From contig JAIVFH010000074.1 in the NCBI GenBank assembly GCA_025765595.1, positions 1-64,000 of the forward strand: 64,000 nucleotides of DNA, in the 5' to 3' direction. The notes below the pieces were generated by a model that did no database searches, was not told where the DNA came from, and saw only the letters and a program-made list of their open reading frames with translations. Every line of letters starts with the position of its first letter. Positions within the stretch are counted from its first letter, which is position 1. The position numbers and the translations under genes are program-made. The stretch is from Obelidium mucronatum (Eukaryota; Chytridiomycota; Chytridiomycetes; Chytridiales; Chytriomycetaceae). Shown piece by piece: positions 33,251 to 45,800 of this stretch.

Positions 33251-34507
33251 ATGCTGCTAACATCTGCTCGGCTTCCTTTGGTTCTCTTTTCTAGCTTGAA
33301 TTTGGTTACGAATTGTCTGGCTGGCTCCGTGGACCAACTTGATGCCCTCAGTCTTCGCCAACGAGCCCCATCTTTCCAGACTCTGAGTTCTGCTCCGGTG
33401 ATCCAGGCCAACTGTTGCTTTCTTACTCCGAAGCTTCTTTGCCCATAACTGGTACTGCGGACTCTCTCTTCTACTACACGTCGACTCTTGCATTGGCAAA
33501 CTCAAAACCAACCCTTTTGATTCTTTGCATCTTTGGACTCCGCCATGATTTGGGCGAATGTTTTGCGCAAAACAAGGACATTGTGAGTCGCGCCAACGCT
33601 GTTGTTGTTGCGCCTTACTTTGGCTGCAAAAGCGCACAAAACGCTGTTCGGCAGACTTGTCTCTCCGGCGAACTCTGCTGGGCAACTTGCAACGGCTTCG
33701 CGGGAAATGAATTCCCTCTGACTGGAACGGACTCTCCCTTCACAATTACGGATAATGTTGTCCTCGCCACAAGGAAACAGTATCCCTCGATTAAAAACGT
33801 GGTTGTGGTTGGATTTTCTCTTGGCGCGCAATTTGTCAATCATTATGCTGCCGTGACGATTCTACCGGATTCGATTCCAATGCGTTTTGTATTTGCCAGT
33901 GCGTCAGGGTATTTGTATCTCGACACAAAGCGGCCAACTGCTTCGGGTAGCTTTAAGAACTACAATCCGAAAAATTGCCTTGGTTTTAATGATTGGAAGT
34001 ACGGTTTGGATTATTATCCTGGACTCGAATCTCCTCAAGGTAATTGGCTTTCTTCATCTTCCAGTTAATGTTTACAGATATTTCACAGTGATTGCGTCTC
34101 GTCTGCTGAGCCGAAACCTAACAATCGTCGCTTTAAAGTACGATAATGGTTGTGGGGGTGGATTCACATGCTCCTGTGAAGTGTTGGCCCAGTCAAGCGG
34201 AGATGCAAACCGTTATATTCTGGGACAAACATACTATACCTACCTCTCACAGTCACAAGGAAAATCTTCCGGTCTGTTTTATGCAGAAATCAAGACTTGT
34301 GGGCACAATACTTGCTGTTTCTATAATGATGTAGATGTTCAGACTGTTCTTTTCGGCGCGGCAGTTGTGTTTCCAGTTTCTACTGGATCTAATATGCCAG
34401 TAGCCACGTCTTCCAATCCATCCTTGCCATCAAAAAGCTCATTTTTCTCTCTTCGCCATTCTGGTTTCTTACTTGGGGCAGTTTCTTTGGTCCTTTCGCT
34501 TCTTTAG
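33251..34507 (+). CDS. Secreted alpha/beta-hydrolase-like protein, probably GPI-anchored
   Basis: Exons 33251-34039 and 34089-34507. The N-terminus is a signal peptide (LPLVLFSSLNLVTNCLAG). The core has the pattern of an alpha/beta hydrolase: a strand-rich THR/LLILCIFG region, ANAVVVAPYFGC, and the nucleophile-elbow-like VVVGFSLGAQFVNHYA (G-x-S-x-G), with several paired Cys. The C-terminus is a Ser-rich stretch and a hydrophobic end (HSGFLLGAVSLVLSLL) typical of a GPI signal. A one-base break between about 33340 and 33385 separates the signal-peptide frame from the rest. The substrate is unknown. Lipase or esterase activity is a guess from the G-x-S-x-G alone. Confidence 0.65.
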
Positions 34508-34887
34508 ATTCTCATCTGTTTAAAGATCCTTGGCTTTCATAGGCGTCATAATTGTATACAACCAAAGATTGAAGTAAATAAACCTGCTAATGGACTTGAG
34601 GGCCATAGAATAAGAGGATTAAACGAACTCGTTCTTCAAGTCATTGCATCAGAAGATAACGCGTCAAAAGATATGCTCCATCAAAGCAAGTTTCAATTTA
34701 TTGATGAGTGCTGTGCAGACAGACCGCTCAGCCAAACGTCTCCTTTGGTTGTTTCAAAGCAGACCCAGCTCCCTTTCCATGATCTCTCCAACAGTGTTGA
34801 TCCAACGATTCTAACGTCTTGTAATACCTCCCACACTCATTACAAGGGATCGTTCTCTGGTTCCGCGCATAAATTTCCCTCTTTTCC

Positions 34888-35575
34888 TCAATGCTTCAAA
34901 CTGTGGTTATCCAAACTGCACTTTTGTTTGGCATGGTAGTCACAGCCAGGGAATGTGCATGAATAAGGTCTCTCGCCAGTGTGTCCACGCATGTGGACCG
35001 TGAGCCGATTGTTGGTGGTATATGAGGCATGGCAGAGTGTGCACTTGAATCTTCTTTCTTTGGTATGGGTGGCTAAATGCGCTTTTAAGGTGCCAGATGC
35101 TCCACATATTTTCAGACAGCTGGGGTGTGGGCACTGGTGGAGGGTTTGTCTTGTACGGTGTCTTGGCTTGTGATGCAATGTAGCAACATGAGGCGTCGAA
35201 CATGGTTGTCGGGGAAAGTCGCCGTCGCTGTAGAAGTCCCCTTGCGATGGAGCTTGGCTGCTGTCAAATCGTGATTCTTGTGATGAGTTTTCGCGCTGCA
35301 TGACAGCTTTGAATCTTAAGGATGAATAGCAGGCGTGTCCACTGTACCTTTAACCCAGAATCACTGCCTGGCACATTAGAAAATTCAATATTCTTATGTC
35401 CCAGACCTCGAGGGCTTTGAGGAGCTACGTTGATCTCGCCGTAGGGAGTAAATAGGTTTCTACTTGGTTGAAGGCTGTTCAACTCATCCACCTTATGCAC
35501 CAGCACTTGGTAGTAGTCGATAAATGGATTAAATGAAGCCAGTTCGGTCGCATAGGAGTTGCTGAGTCTTTGCAT
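34888..35575 (-). CDS. C2H2 zinc-finger protein, three fingers
   Basis: Exons 35575-35348 and 35295-34888 join in phase (SGLK-RENSS). The N-terminal ~75 residues are not recognised. The C-terminal part contains three C2H2 fingers: CPHPSCLKICGASGTLKAH, CTLCHASYTTNNRLTVH and CTFPGCDYHAKQKCSLDNH. Linkers are TKERRFKC and TGERPYSC. The C-x4-C spacing of the outer fingers and TGE(R/K)P linker are typical of DNA-binding C2H2 proteins. It is head-on to no known partner; the ~380 bases downstream hold no gene. It is likely a small transcription factor of about 211 residues. Confidence 0.78.
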
Positions 35576-35765
35576 TGGTGTTTTGCTTTTGAGTTACTTT
35601 TGTGTTCCATTTTACAGGTGCAGTCCACTCTTGCCAAGACTTGCCAAGGGCCAGGTCGCTGAAAAAAAAAATGCATGCCAACCTAACTTTGAGCCCACTT
35701 TTAGCACAGATACATCGCAACAATTATATTACAACATTATGCATAAATTTATTCGCTCGGTATGA

Positions 35766-38622
35766 TCATTGTTCGAGGTTGACGTTCCAGGAAGCCAACT
35801 TAAATCTACCAATACAGCTCGATATGCTTATGGTCGTAAGTGCTGCGTCAGTAAATAACATCAGCATAAAGAAAAGAAAACTCAACTCTTGTTGCTTAAA
35901 TGGTTTCACCACAACATTGTCCATTGCTGCAGCCAGAAGTGCCTGAATTTGCTCATTCCGTGCATTTCCTGTCACACCCACTATTGGAGTCCTACTCCTT
36001 ATTTTTTCGGTTTCCATTTCTCGTATTTTTGCTGTCGCCTCCTTGCCGTCCATTACTTTAAGAAAAAAAAAAGATAAGCACAAGTTGCCTTGACGACTTG
36101 GGAAGGGTACCTGGCATTTCTACATCCATAAAGACAACAGTAAAACAAGTCGCAGTCACCATTTCAAATGCTTTTAAGCCATTCGCAGCTTCCCTGCATT
36201 CATACCCTGCGCGTTTCACTATATTTGATAAAATCTTTCTATTGATGTCCGTTATCGTCAACTACCAAGATCATATTCATTTTCGCTTCAAGTGGATCCA
36301 CAGAAGCAATCGAGTTCGCAGAGATTGTTATCTCCGATGGAGCCAATCTACTCGCACTTTGATGATTATCTAATGAAACATCGCTTTTTGCTAAAGGTAT
36401 CGTGAAGGAGAACGTTGATCCTTGCCCTTTTACGCTTTCAACTTCAAAAAACCCTTCCTGTTCAAAACATGTCAACTTGGTAAAAAAATATGTCAAAACA
36501 ACAAACCATTTGTTCCACGATCTTTTTTGAGATGTATAAGCCTAGCCCAGATCCACCATATTGTGTGTGCGTCTATGATATGCGAGTTGTAACAGGGCGG
36601 ACGAAGCTTTGATTCAAATACCTTTTGATTTGCCTGTTGGAACTTTTGAAATAAAGAAGCGCGCTCTTCAAGTGTCATGCCAATTCCTGAATCCTCAATG
36701 GAAACACGCAGTGCCAATCTTGGCGAATATTCGCTTTTCTCTGCAACCTTGGCGACGACGCGTATCTTTTTGAAATTGACGTTCTGAGTGAATTTAATTG
36801 CATTTGTGAATAAGTTGATGATGATTTGTGTGATTCTGACACGATCGCCAATTAAGACAAGGTCGGGGTTGGTTTTCAGCAAATCTTGGAATACAATTTC
36901 GTATTTCGTTTCTTTGAGTTGAAGCTGGGCTCGGAAGGATTCAATGACTTGAGTTATTACATCAGTCACAGTGAAGCTCTGGAGATCCAGCGTCATCATT
37001 TTCATACTAGTGGTCATACAAATTGAAAGGAATGAGTATTTCACTGATGGCAGTTGGATGCTTACTTGATTTTAGAGAGATGCAATACGTCATCCGCGAT
37101 CGATTTCTGGTGAGTGGCACATAATGCAATCGACTCGCATTCCGCCAGCCCACGATCTACTTCTCCAGATATCGACTTCATGAGTTTCTCATTTTTAGTA
37201 TTTTCCGCCTCGTCGCGGCACTGTAAATCAAATCTCCCAAGAAGTTTTTTGACACGAGTCAAGGAAGCTGAAATAAACTCATTGCAATGCGTGATTCCAT
37301 TTAACGGGTTGCGAATTTCGTGGCAAACCATATCAATAAACATTTCTTGCAGATGTCTGGTTTCTTCAGCTTCTTCTGCCCGGACTCTTTCCATGGCGGC
37401 AAGCTCTTGGACAGCTTGGAGCCGCTCTGATTCCAGTCGTTTTTGCTCGGATATATCGATCCCACACCCCATGAAGCCCAGCTATGAAACAGATTTAAAA
37501 AAAAGGTCAAAGAAGAATAGTCATGGCTTCCGTATTATTACCAGAGTATTCGTGTTTTTGTCAACCAAAGGTCGGAAATCAATCCAGAGATGTGTGCATG
37601 GACCGGAAATCATTGGCATTTCCGTAAAAACTTGAGTCAAGGTCTTCATTGCATGCAATCGAGCAGCAGCAAACTTTTGGAAACCATCAGGGTGGACAAA
37701 GTTGCTGAATGGCGGAATCTTATCGATTCCCCAGTCCTGCTCAGCCAAGCCAATGAATTCATAGAATCTATTATTAACATGAACAACTTTTCCCTGATAA
37801 TTAAAATAAATTAATTCCGGTTAACAGTGTTTAAGTAGTGTGCAACTACCTGAACATCATACAAGGCTAGTGAGCAAGGTGCCAATTCGACCATTCTTTG
37901 CATTCCTTTGACTTTATTGTCATTCGCTACTTTGATTTTAGGCTGTAATTCCGTCTGCAGATTTGACGCTTCGGTATGAGTCAAAAAGCTTGAGTGAACA
38001 ATCTTAAAAAAAAAAGCACAGGTAAGAACAATATTATAGTGAGGGCTCGTGAAGTTACCCCGTTCAAAATTTTGGCCTTCAGCAAGATCATGCTGGTTCC
38101 GGATGTGATCCCTTCTTCATCCAACAACCGCCCAGACCATTCAATCTCACAAACCGAACCAATCACGGCTTCATCAATATTTCCCTTCTTGAAAAAACAG
38201 CTGAAAGAACTTCCAGCGGACATTTGAAGGCTACATCCACTGGACCTTTTGACATCTTTGGCAAACTCATTGACAACAAGCCAGCACTTGAACGCGTCCA
38301 CTATTGGTTGACCCATAATAATCGGCAAGGACGCAGCAAAGAATTTAGACCGTTGTTCATCAGACACATTTGACGAGGAGGGAATATTGATGATTTTGCA
38401 CAGGGCTCGACTGGGCCACAGGTCGCAGATTTCTTCTCTTTTAGACTCAGCGTTCTTTGAGAATGACACGAGGACGTACGGGTCTGGCACTGTGTCCAGA
38501 AGTTCTTTAAACGCGGTGAGCATTGTTATTGCCAATGGGTGTGCTGATGTTATTTTAGTTGGAAGAATCCAGACAATGGGGGAAAAGATTACTGAGTGTA
38601 GATCGAGTCGCATCCACTTCAT
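35766..38622 (-). CDS. PAS-containing hybrid histidine kinase
   Basis: Exons (minus): 38622-38059, 38002-37850, 37793-37542, 37481-37066, 37006-36622, 36572-36507, 36457-36111 and 36055-35766. Order: an N-terminal sensor region, a PAS-like segment (VVHVNNRFYEFIGL, then GFMGCGIDISEQKRLE), the H box VCHEIRNPLNG with phosphoacceptor His, N box NLFTNAIKFT, G1 IEDSGIGM, G2 GGSGLGLYIS, and a C-terminal receiver with ILVVDDN, FMDVEMPVMDG (phospho-Asp), VTGNA and VVKPF. It should phosphorelay to a histidine phosphotransfer protein. One extra base near 36249 breaks the receiver between VVDDN and DINRKIL. The C-terminal tail after VVKPFKQQEL may include an unspliced intron. The input signal is unknown. 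Confidence 0.9.
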
Positions 38623-38660
38623 TGTTTGATTGTTTGAGCAAAAGTTCAAAATAAAATAAA

Positions 38661-40654
38661 ATGAAAGACGTCTTTGCGGCAGTGCGAATTCTGCGCGATT
38701 CGAACGCAGCGAAAGAAAACAGCGACGCGAATTGGAAGACGGAATACGAAAAGCTTTTGTTTCTGTGAGTCGCCGTGGCTGCGCCTTCTGCTGGGTGGAG
38801 CACTCAAAACACGCAAAGCACAAACAAACTGATGGACGGCCACTCGGCTGCAATCAACGACTCGTTCCATGCGGATGTCGAAAAGCTGGAGACGCTTGAA
38901 GAGTCGCTGGAAAGACACGAACTCGAAACTGCAAAGAACCAAGAATTGTAAGTGGAACACAAGTGGGGTGGAATACCAATTAAACAGCACTAATTGATTC
39001 AGGAACGATCGAACTAATCTGCTTAGAGAAGCGACAAAACATCTCGAAGCACACTGTAAATACCTTGAATTCCAGCTCTTCAAACTGGACGCGTCTTATT
39101 CCAATGCCATGACCCATATCGACTCTCTTGCTGAAACTGTTGACTCCTTTGCGCATGAGAATACCCTGTTTCGCCAAGCATTCACACGGGCCAATGCTGT
39201 TTCGAAAAGGTTAGGTGCATTGGATGCTTTTGAGCCAGCGCTTTTGGAGAAAATAACCAACTTGAAAACTCAAGTAATTCAGGTGAGAAAATCTTCTTGA
39301 TTTGAATTCGCGATTCGTTATTCTGCTAATATGCTTGCAATTAATTGACAGCTTAACCTCGCGGTGGCGGCATCAAAAGTGAAGTCAGGGCAAGTGGAAA
39401 AACTGACAGAGAAAGTGGACGATTGCGAATACATGGTCAACTTCCTTCGGGATGACAATCGCGCCCTCATTGAGACTCTTGATTCTTTGAAACGAGAAAA
39501 TTTGGCGGTAGCAGCTGAACGGGATTGGTTTAAAAAGGACGCAATTGAAAAGGTGAGTACTTGAATGATCAAAGCAAATCGATTCTGAGACAAAAAACCG
39601 AATAATTATTTATAAGGCCTTGCTGTTGACTCAAAAGACAAATCTATTGGAAGCAAGCTCAAAAACCGTTTCTGAAATAACTGCCAGTGTTGAATTGGTG
39701 TCTCAAGAACTGAACATACCGTTGAACTCCATCAAGAAATTGCAAGAGGTAATTTAAAACATGAGGAACGGCTGAAGCATCTCTTTTTGAACACATATCT
39801 TACAGTCACTCTCCCTGAATACTGTTTCCACCGACTCCTCGATTCATCCTCCCACAATTCAAACAACATCCGCTTCACACTCACCTCAAGATCAAGAGCA
39901 GAAACCCCATCAATTCAACAACCAACGAATCAACCAATTTTTCACTCGTTTTAAACCCTCAATGTCAACAGCTTCAAGAACCCCAAGCCAATCTACAGAA
40001 GAAACTGTAAAAGCAAATATTCTTGTACACCAGCAGTATTCAAAAACAGCATCCTCCACTTCAATTGTCGCTCCTACAACTTTGTCACCAGCATTGGGCG
40101 ATCCCTCGTATCCTACAGCCGGGATAGCAATGCTGCCAGGAGAAAGCAGAATACCTTCACGCGTTGTGCACGAGAGTGAATGTTTCGAGCTGGATCATCG
40201 CAAAAGCATAGAAAGCCCAAGCCATAGTGGTGGCAGCTGTCGCAGCAATGATGAACACCAGAATGAAACGACAACAGGTCCTCCTCCAACGATCCGACGT
40301 GAACGCAGAGACAGCCTTTATCAAAACTATTACGTTGTACCTGATAGACATCAGATTCAAGGAAACAGTGATGGAGAAGGTGCAGTCTTCGATAGTATCA
40401 AGGAAAGAGCGATGACCGCAGATCAAGACGGCCAATCTTTTTATTCCGCATTGAGTACCTCCAAACACAATAGTTTAATTGAAGATGAAAAGCTCAAACC
40501 GAGTTTGAAACGGGCAGAACTGGTTGATTTGGAGGACGCGCTGGACCACCAAAATTCAGAATGCGATGTGAATGGAGAGGAATTTGCGCGAAGTGTGACG
40601 CCGAAAGCGTCGTTTCAGATTGGTGATTTGACGCTGCAGAAGGATGGAATGTGA
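38661..40654 (+). CDS. Coiled-coil protein with disordered C-terminus
   Basis: The gene starts at ATG 38661 and has several short introns (around 38765-38831, 38948-39000, 39282-39352, 39553-39617 and 39749-39806). The N-terminal half is one long coiled coil with charged heptads (KLETLEESLERHELETAKN, HIDSLAETVDSFAHENTL, KLTEKVDDCEYMVNFLRDD). The C-terminal ~250 residues are Ser/Thr/Pro-rich and acidic, probably disordered. The family is not recognised; architecture resembles cytoskeletal or polarity scaffolds. It is divergent from the histidine kinase gene, with only 38 bases between the two start codons as drawn. The first exon boundary (CT|GTGAGT near 38765) is by eye. Confidence 0.65.
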
Positions 40655-40702
40655 AGTTCTCTTGAAATTCCAGATTTGTAATAATAAGATTATTATCCAA
40701 AA

Positions 40703-40885
40703 ATGAATCAAACAACCAGAATCATGAATTTCGCACACAAGGCGACCGGTTATTCGCTCATGGGACTAACGGCTTTCCTCGCTGTCGACTTTGCTGTCAG
40801 GGCATTCCGAACAACGTCAAGGGCTGCTGCCCTGAAGCAGGAAAAGATTCAATCTCAACCAACGTCTGCCGAAGAGTCAAAATGA
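40703..40885 (+). CDS. Small single-TM protein, possibly Cox14-like
   Basis: A 60-residue intronless frame. It has a short basic N-terminus (MNQTTRIMNFAHKATG), one hydrophobic segment (YSLMGLTAFLAVDFAVRAF) and a polar Gln/Ser/Glu-rich tail. Size, single membrane span and the GYSLMGLT start of the helix resemble the fungal COX14-type assembly factors of cytochrome c oxidase. The match is from memory of the pattern, so the identity is uncertain. It begins 48 bases after the stop of the coiled-coil gene and its stop overlaps the end of a minus-strand frame. Confidence 0.45.
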   Translation: MNQTTRIMNFAHKATGYSLMGLTAFLAVDFAVRAFRTTSRAAALKQEKIQSQPTSAEESK

Positions 40886-41229
40886 TATCCACTCTTTTTT
40901 TACGCTCCAGAGTCCGTTTGTTGCCTTTTCATTTGCTTTCAGTAGCGAATAAAATGCAGTTGCATTGATTTGGAAAAAGTGCAAAGTGCTGTTGTGGGCT
41001 GTATTAACCTGCAGACAGTACAATATCGATGTGCTGGCCAAAACTGGAGGAACCGATTCATAGTTTGAACCCGGAAAAAGAAGAGCCTGAGCCGTTCGCA
41101 ATGTGTTTTCAATACGCTGAATACATCCCGCCGCTGCACTCAAGGCTTCGAGACTAGTATTGAAACAGCCAGCAAAGAAATCAAAGACAACAGAGGAGAG
41201 TGGATGACATTGAGCCTGAATTAAAAGAG
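40877..41229 (-). CDS. Hypothetical protein, C-terminal exon
   Basis: A minus-strand frame preceded by a good acceptor (TTTTAATTCAG at about 41230) encodes about 117 residues. It is amphipathic, with an alanine/leucine-rich helix (SLEALSAAAGCIQRIENTL) and no membrane segment. Upstream (41240-41400) there is fragmentary coding-like sequence including a possible start MRFSTGFDYDKM, but I could not join it in phase without a stop at a GGATAG. Ends overlap the small Cox14-like gene by nine bases, tail to tail. Family not recognised; may be part of a small complex subunit. Treat as tentative. Confidence 0.35.
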
Positions 41230-41549
41230 TTTAGCGAAGTTGACAGAAGAAGTATCACGGGCATCGAAACCTACGGACGCCTATCCTTGATATTGAAATT
41301 GAACCCAAGGATTGGATATTTTCGATGTTATTCCGCCGACTTCATTTTGTCGTAATCGAAGCCAGTGCTAAAGCGCATGAAAGAATAAGCGCAATGTATG
41401 GAGTATCTTGTCAAATGGAATTTTGAGGCAATCCGACGAATTCAGCTTAAACCTTCATCAATATAAACAGGATCAAGTTGTGCATGCTGTGTGGCCAGTG
41501 TGCCGGAAAAATCTGATTCAAGGGTCACTTTTAGAAAACTGTTTCAAGA

Positions 41550-42631
41550 ATGACACAACAGTTTAAAGCCCTCCTTGCCGCCTTGTACTCAGCAGACCAA
41601 AGCCAACTGACACCAAGTCCTCTATTGCAGACAAAGTCGAAGTGGGACAATAACAACAAATGGGGATTCTTCTTGGGTGTCCTCGAGTATGGGCTTCCAA
41701 TTCATAAGACAAAGGTCAATGCCGCTTTAAACTCCACAACTTTCAGCGAACAACAAACCTTCTCAAGGACGCTTCAGTCTTCAACTCTTATTGATGAGCT
41801 GTTTGAATACTATATCACTCCGTTTCACAAAGGATACTCAAACGAAAGTGAATGTAATACCCCCATTGGTTCGACTGCTATATCCTCAAGAGCCAGTTCA
41901 ACGGAAGACCTTGACTACCTTCCCGAAGATGTTGTTTTAACTCATGCGAGCTTCAAAAAAGCAGTGACAAAACGGGACGGTGGTTGCTTGTTCTGTTGGG
42001 GGAGAGCCGCTGTTGAAGGCTGTCACATCATAACCCAAAAGAATGAGGTCATGGAGGATGATGAGCTTGCTCTGTTTCAAAGGGCCGGTATGAAACAGAA
42101 ACACCAAGTTCAAAATGGTCTACTGTTATGTAAAGTCTGCCATGACCTTTTTGATAATTTAAAACTCTATGTTGACGTCGCTGGTATGTTATTGTTTGAT
42201 TTTTATTATTGTTAACTCGTTTCATAACCACAGGAGAGCAACTGGTTCTGAAAGTCGTCAATAAAGATGAGAGGGAGGATGTGGAAAAGACTACTGAATG
42301 GCGGCGAAATCTTCGTGATTTAAGGGGAACCCGTGTGCTGAGGGAAGAGGACTGGGCTGGTATTGACAAAAGACAAGCAACAAATCCCGTTGGCGAAATG
42401 TTTTTGTATTTCGTCAACACAAATCCCTCCATTCAGCCCAGCAAACAAGCTCTAGAGTTTCATAAAGCGGCTTGCCTTATTTGGAAAATGGCTGGTGGTG
42501 CTGAGGAGGATGAAGAAGAATGTCTTGATGATATCTATGATGGAATGATCAGATTTTTAGACCCAGTGAAGTTAGCTCGTACAAGAGAGTGGCAGAACTC
42601 CAGTGCCACATTGATTGGTTCGAGTAAATAA
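41550..42631 (+). CDS. HNH-type nuclease-domain protein
   Basis: Exons 41550-42183 and 42234-42631 (GCT-G|GA-GAG junction). The centre has an HNH_2-like module: KRDGGCLFCWGRAAVEGCHII followed about 40 residues later by NGLLLCKVCHDLFDN. The C-x2-C pairs and His residues fit a zinc-supported HNH fold. The N-terminal 130 and C-terminal 130 residues are not recognised; the C-terminus has an acidic patch (GGAEEDEEECLDD). Such HNH proteins are numerous in chytrid and other early fungal genomes and in effector-like or selfish families. Catalysis is not certain because the canonical second His-Asn pattern cannot be verified by eye. About 344 residues. Confidence 0.7.
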
Positions 42632-42859
42632 AGCCGTGTATACCTCCTTCCGTGGTAAAATTGGCATTATAAATCTAAGTGGGTATACAGCCCATCTAAA
42701 ACAGACAATGAGCACACGTTGGCGATTTCGAAAATATCGCCAGGGCTAATGAAGTATTCCCTCGTGGGGAATGACTTTTGTGTCGTTGCACCAGAGTTTT
42801 TACACACCACTATTATTACATGCTCGAGAACTCGATTTAGAAAACAAAGAAATGTATCA

Positions 42860-45800
42860 TCATCGCAAGCGTCTCTCCATCATTCCCTTCAAGACAATCT
42901 GTCGACTCTTTCCGCTGTGCTCCAGAACTTTATCATACAATTCTTGCGTACTTTGTCTACATTTACATAACGCCACTGCGCAATCAAAGGCGGCTTTTCT
43001 TGTTAATGGATGTTTACTTTCCAATCCCTGTTTTTTTGCGAATATACGAAGCGAGAAAACAAGTGAGTTTACAAGAGAAAAGGATAAAATTCTGGAGTAC
43101 ACAACAAACCTCAACAACATGGACTGTTAAGCTTTCCCAGTCAGCGTCTACGGTAACGTTTATGGCTGAATCACCCTCGTTGATGCCATCCCCAGATATG
43201 ACGCCTTCTAAAGTCCGAGCCAACATTTCATAACACGTTCTTTGGCTCGACACCCAATTCATGGCCCCAGTATCGATGGTTTCTTCAGTAGACGACCCAG
43301 AAGTGAGCGCGGATGCGGTTTTGATTTGACTCAAGACATTAGAAATAACTGCAGAAAGCATCCCGAAACGAATATGAGATTCCACAGTTTCCAGTGCATT
43401 CGCGACTTCATATTCGATTTCAAGGCTATCATCAGTACCCTACAAATATCCAAAAGAAAAGAGTTGTTTAGGGATATTGCACAAGACTATTATTTGGGAG
43501 ACAAACCTCAGCTTTTGCAGCAAGTTTCAGGACAGACTCCAACATGTCTGTAACAACAGCAGTTGGTAGCAAAGCCCCAGTATCGATTCCAGGAATCTCC
43601 AATACGCTACGATAAATCGCCAATCCCTTCTTTATAAATCCCGATGTCTGTGTTACACGACTGTTTGTTAGGACATGTATTCTCCGTATGCATTTGCAGC
43701 TTCACCTTCTTTTTCGAGTCTGCGGTTTCCAAATCTTTCACCACAGCTCCAACGAGATCCTCCAATCGCGACACCACAGGTTCCAAACCTTGAACAGCGT
43801 CGTGCCCTCCATATGCTTCCAAAAGTTCCCAGACGGATTCGACCCCACCCCACATTATTGCATCGCTTACTTGGTTTTCGAGTTGCATTGTCCAGTTTTC
43901 ATTGTCGCTTGTTCCGAGAATGACCGCAAGATCTGGATTCCAGGATACTTGCTTGCGATGTCCAGTGTGTTGCTGTTGTGGTGGTGGCGCGACTGGTTCT
44001 AACGGCGTCTGATCATGGGTTGGGGTCGAAACCGGAGTTGTACGTGGGGTTGTCTTGATTGAATTGCTTTTGCTGTTGCTGTTTGTTCGAATCATGGGTG
44101 GGGTTGGAGTAGGTCTCCGTTCTGTGGTTACATTCGATGTAGTTGAATGGGGAATCATGCTCGCTAAAATTGGGGAGCTTGGCGCTTTCGGGGAAATAAC
44201 GCGAGAATGTGGTGGAATACTAAAAGATGATGCTGAAGACGTGGAAGAATATGTCGTAGAAACAGTTGGCCGAGCAAGCTTACTCGCCCCACTACTGCTG
44301 CTGGCTGAAGCGTTTCGAACAGCTTCTTGCTTCAAACTGGAGCTAACTGTTGGAGCCAACACTCCCGCCAAGCTTCTTTTTCCAGCCATTAATTGTTGAG
44401 GTGTTGACGATCGTGCTGGTGGACTCGGTGCCACCATTGTGGTACTGATGGTTCTCCTAAGTGCTACACTACCACCGGGTTGTTCTACGCGTCTGTTCAA
44501 AGCGCTTAAAAAGGGAGCAACAGGTACAGAAGGGTCGCTGTTTGATCTGACTACTTGAGATGCACGCCTTGCGCTTGTTGGTACCAGTTTCGATCCAGAT
44601 CTCTCTGCTGTAGTTAATTGCACGGTACTTGAGCTTTTCGTGAGAGTTCCCTTTAATACGGGTTTGTAAGCGATGGCTGGTTTTGTTGGTTGTCTGGCAA
44701 CAAGGTGTGGGCTATGGGGTGATGGAGGAGGTGTCGATGGTGCTGAACCGATGGATGAAGAGGGTGACGGTGTTGTTCGCGGTGATGGTGTTGGCATCGG
44801 GGGCGTAGGTTTCCTCAGCAAGGTTTGTTGAAGGGGTGGAGTTGGCGTTGTTCTTCCCTTGCGAAGAAAGGGATGGGTATGGCTTGTTGAAGGCGATTGG
44901 GGGACAGCCGAAGGAGATCCAGAAAAAGATAGTGGGCGAGGAATGGTCGTTTGGCGCTGTTGCGAAGGTGTTCGTGCCATTGCCGGAGGCGGTTGCGACG
45001 GTGTTGGTGGTCGAGGTTGTTGCTGTGGGAGAGAGGAGAGTGTTTGCTGACGCCTTACAGTTTGAAGGGGAGTTTGAATTGACTTTGACGTTGAGGTTGT
45101 TCCAGTCAACGATTTCACCCGTGCCATAGGCAGGAAAGATGTGCGAACTCTTGTACTAGAGGGATTGGAACTTTCTGGTACTAAATTGGTCGCTATTCGC
45201 AGGGATGTATCGCTTTCTTGATCAACGCCGGAAGACTTAATTTCCACCGAGTTTTCAACTGTAGAGCTGGATGTGCTCGCCTGAGCAGGAGTTTCAGCAA
45301 TCAGATTTTCGACTGAAAGTTCGAATATTGGGACAGAAACGTCAAATGAAGTGGCGGAAGGGGCGCTCGCCTGAAAAGGCGCTTCAGTAGTGAGAGTTTC
45401 ATAGGAATGTTTGGTAATGGGGACCGATAGCCCATCCAGAACAGACGGATCAGTAACCCCACTTAATCGCTCCAAGTCATCCACTGTAGAATCTGCAACT
45501 TCAACACGAACAATCATGGTATCCAAAGCGCCATCGACAGAAACTGCACTCAGTTCGACTGTATCTTTGCAGGATTCCAAGTGACAAATTTCAGGACTTG
45601 TTTCCCCAATCTGTAAGTCAGCGTGATCATCTGGAGCCCCTTCAACAATAGAATTCGTCGTCGCAATATCAAGATTCGAAAGAAGTGGATTTCCTGGGTC
45701 ATCGCTTTCGTTTTGAAACGAATCGTCATTACAATGGTCATCTTCGGAGACAACTGTGTCCGCATCATCTTCATCTCCCACAGTTTCAGCATCACCATCA

